Of a stretch of 64,000 nt of DNA, positions 42,791-54,700 are shown piece after piece. Made by a program: the position numbers and the translations under genes. Positions within the stretch are counted from its first letter, which is position 1. Each line of letters starts with the position of its first letter. Origin of the DNA: Meloidogyne chitwoodi (taxonomy: Eukaryota; Nematoda; Chromadorea; Rhabditida; Meloidogynidae); NCBI GenBank assembly GCA_015183035.1, contig JACZZP010000011.1, positions 1,116,001 through 1,180,000 of the forward strand, in the 5' to 3' direction. A model generated the notes under the pieces. It saw only the letters and a program-made list of their open reading frames with translations. It had not been told where the DNA came from and made no database searches.

Positions 42791-42990
42791 TTTATTTTTT
42801 CTTTAAAAAGATGCCTAGTAGTAGAAGAGGAGGACAAGGCAATCGTTAATTGAATTCAGCTTTTCTTTTAATAAAAGAAAGGAAAACACCCCCTTTTCCT
42901 TCTTTTCTCTTTTAAGCCAAAAGGCATTCTGTCAGTCGCGTGCAAGTCAGTAGGGGAAACTCATCAAAGTCCTATAGAAATAGGCAAAAT
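42791..42990 (+). other. lower-AT island with a tiny reading frame, possible 5' exon or non-coding RNA
   Basis: After TTTCTTTAAAAAG, a possible splice acceptor, comes ATG and a 12-codon frame MPSSRRGGQGNR with a stop. About 130 bases with normal base composition follow (TCTGTCAGTCGCGTGCAAGT lies inside), ending near TATTTACAG. This contrasts sharply with the flanking DNA. It may be an untranslated leader exon of the gene starting at 44866, an end exon, or a non-coding RNA. I cannot decide among them. Confidence 0.3.
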
Positions 42991-44865
42991 ATATATTTAC
43001 AGATAAATATAATTTTAAAAAATAATCTTAATTTAGTTCTTTTAATTAAATAAATTAATTTAAATATTATATTTAAGTTTATTTTATTTAAATTAAAATT
43101 ATATTTATTATTATTATTGTTTTTATAAAAATTAACTAAATTTATATCTTTTTTTATTACATCATATTTTAATTTGAAACAATTATTTTACTTTATTTCT
43201 TCAAAAGTATATTATAATTATATATTAAGAAAATTAAAAATATAATTTTTAAAATATATATAATTAATTATATATATTTAATATTGTATATAAACAAAAT
43301 TCTGTCCGCAATTCAAAAATATTTAAAATATTATATATTTATTATTTTTTTTATTCTTATAAAAATATATATTTTTTTAAATAAAACATTACTAAATAAA
43401 TGAGAGAAGAAAATAAATATATTTATTTATTTATTAAATAATCACTAAATAATTAATAATATATTTTTAAATTAAATGATAGAATCTAAATATATTTAAT
43501 TAATATTTTATATTTTTGTCAGACCATTAGAAAAATGCGTCAGTGATGGATTATAATATTTTTTATAAAATTTAAGTAAATTTAAAAAATTAAGAAACTA
43601 AATAATATTTAAAAATTTAGGATTAACTTAGAAGAATAAAAAAAGAAAATAAATTAAGACATTAAAAATAATTAATTGATTATATTTATTTAAATATATT
43701 TTTCATTCAATTAAAATTTTAAAATTAAAAAATTTAAAGATTAGTCAATAAAAAAAAAGATTTATTGTCTAACAAAAATTAATTTAGTTAATTATAAAAA
43801 ATGTCTAAAAAAGGAAGAATTAATTGAAAAAAAATAATTAATTAAAAAAATTATTTAAAAAATATATATTATAATTTTTTGGTAAAAGAATTTATTCAAA
43901 ATTTTCGAAATTCTTTAAATTAAAATTAAATATTTTTATATTTATTATTTAATAAAATATATTTTTACTTTTAAATAAAAATTTAATAATTTCTTTTTTT
44001 TTTATTATAAAAATTTATAAAAAAAGAAACTGCTATATTTAATTATTTTTATTTAAAAGTTGAATAGAATTTTTTATATTTATTGACATTATGTATTTAT
44101 CAAATTATTATTTTTAAAGTAAAACTTATTTTCTTTTTCCTTTTAATGTTTTAGTTAATCTATCAATTTAGAGAATATATTAATTATTATATTTTTAAAT
44201 AATTTATTTATTTTTATTTTTTCTATATAAAATTTAAAATAAAGACTTTTTTGACTATTGTTAAATTAAAATATATATATTTATTTAAAAAATCAAAAAT
44301 CTAAAAAAAATAAAAATAAATTCTTTTAACATTTTTTAAATAATAATAAATTAATATTTTAAAAAATATTAATTTAATTTTAACAAATAAGGAAAAAGTA
44401 CAAAAACAATTTAATTATTTTTATAATAAAATTGTCATATTTATCTTTTATTTTTTTAATTTTATTAATTTTATAAAAATTTTTTTCATACCGCCTACAT
44501 TTAAAATTATCAATTTATTTAAATATTTATGTATAAATATATTTATTAAATCTTTCAGGGGAGAATTTATTTTTTTTAATTTAGAAAAGTCATGAGATAA
44601 TTTAAATAGTAAATATATTTATTTATTACTCTCTTCTTTTATTTATTTTTAATGCTTATCTTTTTTTTAATAAGAAAATATTTTATTAATTCGTCTTCTT
44701 TTTATCTTCTTTTTAAAAAATAAAAAAATTTATTACGCAATTCTACGTTTAAATTATTATTTTAAAAGATATAATATATTTTGTTTCAACTTTTATTAAA
44801 AATAATAATTATTTTTAATTTCTTTTATTTAATTTTAGTTTATCATTTAATTTAAATTTAAAAAA
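42991..44865. other. AT-rich intergenic, no gene seen
   Basis: This is low-complexity A/T DNA up to the ATG of the next gene. No coding frame, RNA gene or long repeat was recognised. Confidence 0.5.
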
Positions 44866-47127
44866 ATGTCAACAACATCAATAAATAATATAACAAATAT
44901 TAATAATTTATTTTTACCTTTTGAAGAAATAAAAAAACAAAATAATAATCAACATAATTTTTTAACAACAAAACAAAATTCACATTCTTCAATTAAAATA
45001 ATTCCTAGTCCTTTAACAAATAATTTAAATAATAATGGAAAACCTCCTTTAGGAAAAACAACAATTCGTTTAGTACATGAAAGACTTAGAAGACAATCTT
45101 ATGATGTTAGAGTAATTAATCAACCAACATTAAATTCTGAAGGAATTACTACAATGGTTAATTTAATTAATTTAATTATTTAATTTTGTTTCTCTTTTTT
45201 TAAGCAGCATTGTCCTCTTCGTCCTCAAAGAACATCATCAGCTCGTTTAAATCCTTCATTTACTTCTCCTTCATTAGTTGGTTCTTCTCATTATTCAATT
45301 GGATCTTTAGTAGCAAAAAGAAGGCAATCTAGGCCAATAAGTTATGGTTATGCTTCTGCTGGGTTTTATATAAGAAGAGGACCAAATGATGAAGAATGGT
45401 TAGAAGAATTTGATTTTGATGTTTGTTTAGATTATAATGATGAAGATGAAGAACAGAGGAGACCTTCAACTTCACATTCTATTGATGAAGGTATTTAATA
45501 AAATATTTTAATTAATTAATTTTTATTTAAAAAGAATGTCCTTCTCATGATATTATTGAAGATGAATCAGATAAAAATAATTTAAAAATTGAAGGAAATA
45601 AATTAAATAATAATTCTTCCTTAAATATTCAACAACAAAATGGAGGAACAGATGAACATAATAATAATAATAATATTAATTTATTATTACCTTCCTCATC
45701 CTCTTCTTCTTCTCCTTACCCTTCTTCATCTCCAACTCCTTATAGAGGAAAACAATTACAAAATGGAAATATTAATAATAATAATAATGGTAAATAAATA
45801 ATATTATTTATTTAAATGTGAGACTATTTATAAATTAAGAGTTAAAATATATACTTATTATTAGGTATAATATGCCAAATATATTTACATAAGTTTAATT
45901 TTTGGCATTTTTTTAAATTTATTTAAAAAAATGTTAAAAAACTTTCTAATTATTTTTAATGAAATAAATAAATATTTGAAAATGTTAATATTTCTAACTC
46001 AGAAATCTAAAAAATCCAGAAGGATCCATTAAAGCAAAACAAATAATATCCAATTTATATCAACTTCCAAAAAAACAAATTATGAAAAACAATCTAACAT
46101 TCCTTCTCTAAATTAATTTATATTTTACTTAGAGATTATTTAATTTTAATATATCTATTTTCAGGTGGAATATATACTCGAAAAAATAATAATGGTATTA
46201 ATAATCAACCAATGGCACTATTTTTGCTTAGACAGACTGATCAACGAATTTTACCAGTTTATTGTTATAGACCACAAGGGGCACAGGTAAATTTAATTAA
46301 TTTAATTTTAATTAATTTTAAAATATATTTATTAAGGCTGATCAATTTATTCAATCATTGAGTGAAAAATGTCGTGATTCTATTAGGAAATTTTTGGAAA
46401 AAGAACCTCCAGATGATGGAGAATGTTATTTATGGGTTCGTGATGATGTTAATATGAAGGTTTTTTATTAAATTTAATTTTTAAAAAATTATAAAATTGT
46501 TAGAATAATCTTTTAATTTTAAATTTAGACAAATATATTATCATTAATTTGTCTTCAAAATCACTTTAAAAGTGAACATATTCGTCGTGTTAAATGGAGA
46601 CATTTATCAATAGATAAAGTATCTATATATCGTTATTCATTGCCTGTTATTACTACAAAATTTCGTTTACGTTTTGCTCATTTTCTTTCACGACATTATA
46701 GATGGTTTTATTTATTTAAATTTAAATAATATAAAAAAATATTTTATTTTTTTAAAGTTGTATTTTGAGTGTTTGGTGTATGGTTATTTTATTTATCTCA
46801 ATAGGAATAGTTCTTTCTATTGTTTTTGGTTCTGGGCCAAATACACAAAAATCAAATGGTACATCAATTGTTTTAATTCAACCTTTACGTAGTAGTGGAG
46901 GGTATTTATAAATTAATTAAAATTAAAATTAATTTTAAAGATTTATGGAAGATGCAATAGAAATGGAACAACAACAAGCTAGTGACATAAAAAATAATTT
47001 AAATAATGCACAATTAACTCCAAAATTTATTGGATCACATAGAGCACAACCACCTGGAGTTCCTAGAGGAATTACAAATGAAAGAAATAATATTGAAAGA
47101 GAATTTCAGTGGTTAGATGATAAATAA
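44866..47127 (+). CDS. orphan single-pass membrane protein A
   Basis: I do not recognise the family. The start MSTTSINNITNINNLFLPFE is followed by Asn-rich, then basic sequence (HERLRRQSYDVRV, VAKRRQSRPISYGYASAGFY). An acidic patch comes next (EEWLEEFDFDVCLDYNDEDE), then Ser/Asn repeats. A compact middle part looks folded: PMALFLLRQTDQRILPVYCY, DQFIQSLSEKCRDSIRKFLE, GECYLWVRDDVNMKTNILSL and RRVKWRHLSIDKVSIYRYSL. After RHYR a transmembrane span follows (CCILSVWCMVILFISIGIVL), then SGPNTQKSNGTSIVLIQ and a hydrophilic end FQWLDDK. With no signal peptide and one late span it is probably type II. Many short introns lie within it; the longest, about 45789-46164, holds nothing I recognise. Confidence 0.7.
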
Positions 47128-47448
47128 ATAATTGAGTAGAAGAAGAAGAAAAAGAAAATAAATTTATATTTTATTTTATTTAAAATGTTTTTTTTTAATT
47201 TTTAATAAAATTTAAAAAATAATTAAATTTAAAATAAATAAATTAATTAATTAATTAGACAATAAAATATAAGAAATTATAATCTAATAAATTTATTACA
47301 AATACCTAATTTTATTTTATTAATATAAATATATTTTAAATTATAATATTTTTAATTAATTAATTAATTAGTAATATAAAAAGCTAATTTTATTCCTTAA
47401 AGTTTTAATTCTCTAAAAATTGAATAATTCCAAATTAAACAAAGTACC

Positions 47449-48866
47449 ATGAAATTGCAACAAATTGCTTCATTTCTTCTTTTGATAAATGCCTTCAACA
47501 TTTATTTTGTCAATTCTACATCTGCAAGTGTCAATAAGAAAGCTGTAGTAGATACGTAAGCTATATTTATTTATTTTTAATATTAAAAATAATTAATTAC
47601 ATAATTTTAAGGAAAACAAATCAAAATATTGTTGATAATAAACCAAATAAAAAAAAAGAAATTGAAAGTACAACTATTAATGCCACATTGAATTCATCTA
47701 ATAATACAATGAAAACAACAATAAATCAAACAATAATAAATACAAATAATACAATGAATTCAACAATATCGATGACAACATATAATATTATGAATACAAC
47801 AATAGAGAAGTTGACAACTGAGAAAATTCCAACAACAACAACAAAGACAACATTAAAGACAACTAGTAGTAATAATAATAATAATGTAAATTAATTAATA
47901 AATATTTTAAATTAAATTAAACAAATATATAAATATATAAATTTTGTAATATTTAATGCCCATAACTTTTTTTAAAAATATTAATTTGTAATTTTATATT
48001 TATTTTTTATTTAATAAGATTAATATTTGTTTAATTTAATTTATAAAAAATTAAATAAGTAAACTTTAATTAAATAAAAATTTAAATATTTTTAAAACAG
48101 ACTTTTACCTATGATTCTGAAATGCCAGAAGAAGAAGTACCAATGGATAATACAACAAAATTGTTAATTATTGGAGGTATTGTGGCAGCAATTATTGTTT
48201 TTATTTTATTTATATGGCTTTGTTCGAATTTTGGGTTATTTATTTGGATTAATCGTCAATTCAATAAATTAACAAAAAAACGTGTTAAACCAGTTCAATT
48301 TGAAGATATTGATTGTGATCCTACAAATGTACATTTTCGACCAAGAAATTTCAAAGGAAAAGGACCTTTAATAATTAAAAAACAATTAAAAGTTTTTTTA
48401 TTTTTTTTTAATTAATTAAATTATTTAAAGGCTCCAAATACTTCTGTAGATGATGAACGTTTGCCTATAGACCTTAAAGATACAAATATTGTTTTTATTA
48501 GAAAAATGTGTGCTGTTTATGAAGTTGGCAGTGAAATTGTTTGTTTTATTATTATTATTTTTAATTAATTTATAATTCCTTTTTGGTTAATAAAATTTTA
48601 AAACCTTAAATTAAAGGAAAATATTGTTGATGAATTTGAAAGACCGGTGAAAGACAGCTCACGTACTAAATGGTTACGAACATATGAGGCAAAAATTAAA
48701 CGAGGTAATTATGAAGATGATTTGAAAGATGCGGCAACAACTTCAGATAGGTAATTAAATATTAAAAAAATAAATAAATTTAAATTTTTTTAGCGAAGTT
48801 GGAACAGATGTTGAACAAACTGGGACATCAATAGAAGAAGATAAAGAAAGAAAAAAAGAGGAATAA
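47449..48866 (+). CDS. orphan type I membrane protein B with mucin-like ectodomain
   Basis: I do not recognise the family. MKLQQIASFLLLINAFNIYF is a clear signal peptide. The ectodomain is almost only Thr, Asn, Ser and Lys, with many NxT/S sites (for example INATLNSSNNT), typical of heavily glycosylated stalks. After TFTYDSEMPEEEVPMDNTTK comes a transmembrane span (LLIIGGIVAAIIVFILFIWL). The cytosolic part is better structured: RQFNKLTKKRVKPVQFEDID, FRPRNFKGKGPLIIKKQ, PIDLKDTNIVFIRKMCAVYE and SSRTKWLRTYEAKIKRG, with an acidic end EEDKERKKEE. It starts 321 bases after membrane protein A on the same strand, so co-expression is possible. Nematode-specific receptor or adhesion roles would be guesses. 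Confidence 0.72.
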
Positions 48867-51713
48867 AATAATAATAATAAATATATGTATGTACATATTA
48901 GAGGAATATAATAAATTAAATATAGATAATAATTAATTATAATATATATTTGTTGTAATTATATGTATAAAAAATATTTTTTTAATTTATTTTATGGACT
49001 AATTAATTAATTAATGAATTTATTTAACAATTAAATTATTATATTAATTTTTTGAAGAATTATTTAATAATATTAATTTATTTAAATATTTTATAATATT
49101 AATTAGGTAATTTTTTCCATTTTTATTGATTTTTCTAATTGTTTGTGCCAAAGAAATGTTTGTCTACTATTTATTAATTTATTTTCTCTTTTAGTAAATA
49201 AATATACTAAAATGTTTTATTGAATGCCTGGAATGACAGATTTCTTTTTTTATTTATTTTCTTTACTTTTTCTTTAAAAAATTAAATGACGAGCTCAGAT
49301 TTAAAAAAAAAGAATTGCTTGTTTGGAATAATTTTTGAAAAGAAATTGAGCTTTAATATTTTTTAGAACTGTTCCCTTGAGAAGAAAAATAAAAATATTC
49401 GTCATTATTTTCCTTTTTTTCTTTAAAAATTAAAAAAATATTTAAATTTTTTTATATTTAAAAAAATTCTTTTTTAATTTAATTTATATTCTATTATTTA
49501 TTTTTAAATTGATTTTTAATTAAAATAAAAAGAATTTATTTTATATTTCTATGGCAACATATTTATAATATTATTATTTAGTTAATAATATTAATTATTT
49601 TTAAAAGTTTAAAAAGTTTTTTTTAATATTTTAATTTATGATAATAATAAGCAATTTATATTTTAAATATTCTTTTTATTTAAAAATTAATTTTAAATTA
49701 TTCTAGTTACTCCCAACGTCAAATAATATTTAAATAATATTTATTATTTATTTCCTTATTAATTAATTTTTTTTAAATTTTGATTGAATTTTATTTATTT
49801 ATTTATAATAATATTTAAAGAAAAACAAAATAAAAATAAGAATATTATTTAAAAAGTAATAAAATAAATAGTAATTTCCCAGGAGAGGGATTTTAAACAA
49901 AATAAGTAAAAAATTACTTAAAATTTTTATAATATCAAAAGTCAATATTTTATTAAATTAAAAAAATGAAAAGATATTTTTTGATAAAATTAAAAAAATT
50001 AATATATTTTTAAATAAAATATATTTAAAATTTAAATTAAAAATTATTTTCATCATTTTAAAGTATTTAAATTATTCTTTTCCTTTTATTTTTGGCAAAT
50101 TTCCTTTTAAATATTTTATCAAATTTCACACTCAAAAAAATAAATATATTTAAATATTTATATTTATTTAAAAAAAAAAAATATATTAAAAATAGCTAAA
50201 ATTCTTTAAAATATTATTTTTTAATTTATTTACTAATTATATAATCTCACAAACTTTTTTTATATATTCTTATCACTTTTTACATATTTTTATAATTTTT
50301 TAATAAATTTTTCTTTAAATAATTGATAAAATAATATATTTAAAATTTTATTAAAAAAATCATTAATATTATTTATTTATAATTATTTTATTTTAATTTT
50401 GTTTTATTTTTTAAAATTTTCTACTTCAATTCATTTTTATTCATTTTTTGTCCTTTTGTGTCAGTTTGTTTTTATTTTACATTTTAAGCTTAATTCATTT
50501 TATTCATTCATTTTTTATTGGAATTAAGAAAAATATTTTTGAAAAAAAATTCAACTTATATACCTATAAATTAGTAAAACTTGATAGAGTAAATATAGAA
50601 TATAAATTTAGAAAAAGAAATTAAAAAATTATTTTTAAAAATTGAGAAAGAATATCTAGGTAATTTTATAAATATTTTTAAAATTTAAATTAATTTATTT
50701 AATTTTTTTTTTAAATATCATAAAAATAATAAATAATTTTTAATTATTAAAAAATAACAAAATTCTTCTTGATAAACTTTTGAATTTTTTAAATAAAATT
50801 ATTTTAATCAGTTCTAGTTATAAAATAATAATATTAAGCCCTTTTATATATACTAAATGTTTTATTAATATATATTTTAATTAATTAAATGAAAATAAAT
50901 TTATTTATTTATAACTAATATTTCACTAATTAATATAAATTTATCCGCAAATTATTTCTGCAAGTTTTTTATTTTTTTATTTCTCAATAGATAGTCTTTT
51001 CTTTATTCTTCTTCTTCAACTACTCTGTATGTACTATTACTATAACCTAAACAAAAAAGCTTTTACTACTACTCCCGAGACTGTCTCAAAATATTGAATT
51101 TTTTGTCTTTTATTTTCTTCACTAAATATGCCTATATGTATTTCCCATTTTCTCCTTTTCTTTTTCTATGCCATTTTTAGTGGTATTTTTACACATTTCC
51201 GACAGCCATCAACAATCTTCGATGCTTTTGCCTTTGATGGCCGAACTTTAAAAATGTAAAAAAGACAAACGTTATTTTTTACAAATTTTCAAAATTTAAA
51301 ATAATTTTTGATTTATTTTTCATTTATGTATCAATTAAAATAAAATTTTTATTATTTCTTTAATAACATTACAAATATTTATATTAATTTAATTAAGAAC
51401 TTTTTATATTGTTTATTTATATAATTTCTATTTTTAAAATAATTTTGGCACACCTTTTATTTCCTCATAATTTGATAATCACATTTTATATAAAATAATA
51501 TATAAATAAATAATTAATTTTTGTTACTATTTTCAGAATTCTGCTAATTTAATAAATTATATTAAATATTTTTATAAATAAATTATATAAAGAAATATAT
51601 AATTAAACAAAAAAATAAATATTTCTTATAAATATTTTAAAAATAATTAAAATATCAGTAAAAGCAATAATAAAAAGAAGAAAAAGAAATAAATAATTTA
51701 ATAAATACATCGG
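48867..51713. other. intergenic region upstream of unc-31
   Basis: It is mostly A/T low complexity. A less AT-rich island at about 50990-51260 contains a small inverted repeat, GCCATCAA ... TTTGATGGC (51204-51241). It may be promoter or leader sequence of unc-31, but no splice junction proves this. Confidence 0.45.
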
Positions 51714-54700
51714 ATGCTTGGAGCATCATCAAGTAGCGAAGAAGAACAAGATTTTGTTGCAACTGATAATGCTTCTGAAGTTTGTTTTGATTTATTTTTG
51801 TATTAAATTCTTCCTATATTGTTTATTTTAAAGATAGGAAACCTGTAATATTTATTTAAAAGTATAAGATAGTTTTTAGTTAACAAAATATTTCTAATAT
51901 AATTTAAATATTTGGGAACTTTATCTTCACTTTCCTCTAATAAATAATATATTATAAAAAATATTTTTATCTACTTCCTTATTAAAAATCAAATTAAGAC
52001 CTGAATATTTTTTAGATAACGTCAGGTGGATGTAACCAATTTCGTACAATCCAACAAAATAATTTTATTAATCAACAACAACAATATTCTGGTGGCCTTC
52101 GTACAGCTAGTCCAGCATTTAGAACAGAATCCCCTGCTTCTTCAGATCAATCTTCTTTTGCAACAAGTATTAGAAGAAGTGAAAGTTCAAATGTTGGAAG
52201 AAGAACAACTGGTGGTTGTTCTACTCCACAACTTAAAGGTTCTTTTAGAGCAGGTGGAGTAAGTGCCTTGGGTAGACCTACAACACCTAGAAAGGTTTTT
52301 ACAATATTTTAAAATAATTTTTTATTAAAAATTTATAAAACTTCACATATTTACAGCAAGGAAGTTTTCGCTCAACCCATGGAAGATCAGTACTTGGTGG
52401 AAGAGAATGTGTTGGTGGTGGAGGTGGTCCTGATTCTACATATTCTCCTGCATTTGGCCATCAAAGTTCTCAAGATTTATTTACCGATGAAGATGATATA
52501 TGTGAAGTTGAAGAAGAAACTAATATTTTAAATGGAGGAAGTGGAATGCTTACAAAAGAAGAGCAAGAAAGAATTAAAGCTGAGGAAGAAGAAGAAGATA
52601 GGAAAAGGTATTATTAAAATTATATTAAAATTATTTTTAAAAAATATTAAATTAAAGATGCCTTCAACTTTATGTTTTTGTTGCTAAATGTATAGCTTAT
52701 CATTTTAATGCTAAACAACCTACAGATATGGCTAGAAGACGACTCAAAGTTTATAATATTTTTTATAAATAGAATATTAATTAACACTAATTTTAATTCC
52801 CCTCCGAAATTAATATTATTATTTTCTTAGATAACAAAATCAGAATTAGCAAGAATAAAAGAACGTTTTAATGGTTTTCTTAAAGGAGATATTCAAATTC
52901 CTGCAGATGAAGCATTTACTAAAGCTATAGAATCTTATTTTGAAGTATTTCTTAAATCAGAACGTGTTTCAAAAGTTGTTCAAGCTGGGGGATTTGCTGC
53001 TAATGATTTTAGAGAAGTTTTTAGATGTAATGTAGAAAGAAGAATAAGATCATTACCAGAAATTGATGGACTTAGCAAAGACACAGTTTTTTTTTAATTT
53101 TTAAAATTAAAAAAATATATTTAGGTTTTGGCTTCATGGATGGCAAAATTTGATTTAATAATGAAATGTGATGATGATACTGTTCAGACCAAACAAAACA
53201 GGTTAAAAATAACAAAAATTTACAAAATATGAGAAAATATATTTGTGAGATTATTAAATAAATTTTAAAATAATTTGATTTTGACTGAAGGAAATATAAA
53301 AGTATATTATTTTTTAACTAATTGCCAAAAGAATAAAATTAAACAATTAATCTTTCAATGTTTTTAAAATATAGAGGACGTCTGCGTGGTGCAAATCAAG
53401 TTATTGCAGATTTTATTATGAGTAAAGAGCAGCTCTACGATATGTTTCAACAACTTCTAAGTATTTAACAAAATTTTAAAATATTTTTAATATTTAATTT
53501 TAGAAGTTAAGAAATTTGAACATCAAATTATTTGTAGGTTTTATTATTTTTTTAATAAAAATTAATCAAAAAAAAATTTTTTAAAGATAATGCTCTTCAA
53601 TTGGATAATCCTGATGAACAAGCTGCTGCTATTCGCAGAGAAGTAGCTACTCGTGAAGAAACTTTGAGAGATATTCCAAGAGTTTTTCTTTATTAATAAA
53701 AATTAATTAAAAAATTAATACTTTTGTCAGTTAAAACGGGTAATGCCAAAGTTTGTTGTAAAAGATATGGATACACTTTTTATTGATGAAGTTCGCCAAT
53801 CTATTACTTTGCTCATTAAAAATCTTGAATCTGTGCCTGTAGCTCCTAGACAAACATTAGGAAGAAAAAAGGAAAAAAATAAAAGTTCTAGGTAAATTTA
53901 TTTAAATATTTTTTATAAATAAATCATAAAAATTTACAAAAAAAACTTTTTTGTTTTTATTTTTTAACGTTTTTTTTGTCTTTTTTTTAATTTTTATTTT
54001 ATTATAAATTTCATTAACTTAATATTTTATTTTATTTTTTTTGTATATAAAATTCTCCTACTTCTTAATTATTTTTTTGTTATCAACCAATTTTTGTCAA
54101 TTTTAATTGTTTCGTTGCAGGTCTCGGAGCATTGAGGACCTTTCTCTCTTCAACAGGTCCTTCAAATATTCCTAATTATTTAAATTATATATTTTTTATA
54201 AAATTTGTGTTAGTTTTTTATCCAAATTTTTTTATTATTTTTTTGTTCCTTTATTTAAATACTAACAATGATTTTAGAATAAAAAAAGAAATATATATTT
54301 TGAATTAAAAGATTTAAATTGTATATTAAATAAATATTTTTTTTAGTTTAAAAAGAAGAACAAGTGCAATGAGCCTTAATAAAAATGGTGAAGGAGATGA
54401 TGAAGTTCATTTAAACAAAAGTGATGTTGTTCTTTCATTTAATATGGAGGTTATTTAAAATTAATATTTTTTAATAAAATAAAATAAAAAAGGTTGTTGT
54501 AATGGAAGTTCAAGGATTAAAATCTTTACAACCTAATCGTGTAGTATATTGTACAATGGAAGTTGATGGATGTCCAAAACTTCAAACAGATCATGCTGAA
54601 GCTTCTAAACCATCGTTTGTTTATTTTTTAAATTAAAATTTAGTTATATTATAATTTTTAAAAGATGGGATACTCAAGGAGATTTTTGTACAAAGCATCC

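Noticed and set aside
45830..46130. The largest intron of membrane protein A, with a small ATGCCAAA/TTTTGGCAT inverted pair.
   Set aside because: Arms of eight bases in AT DNA are expected by chance, and nothing else structured was seen.
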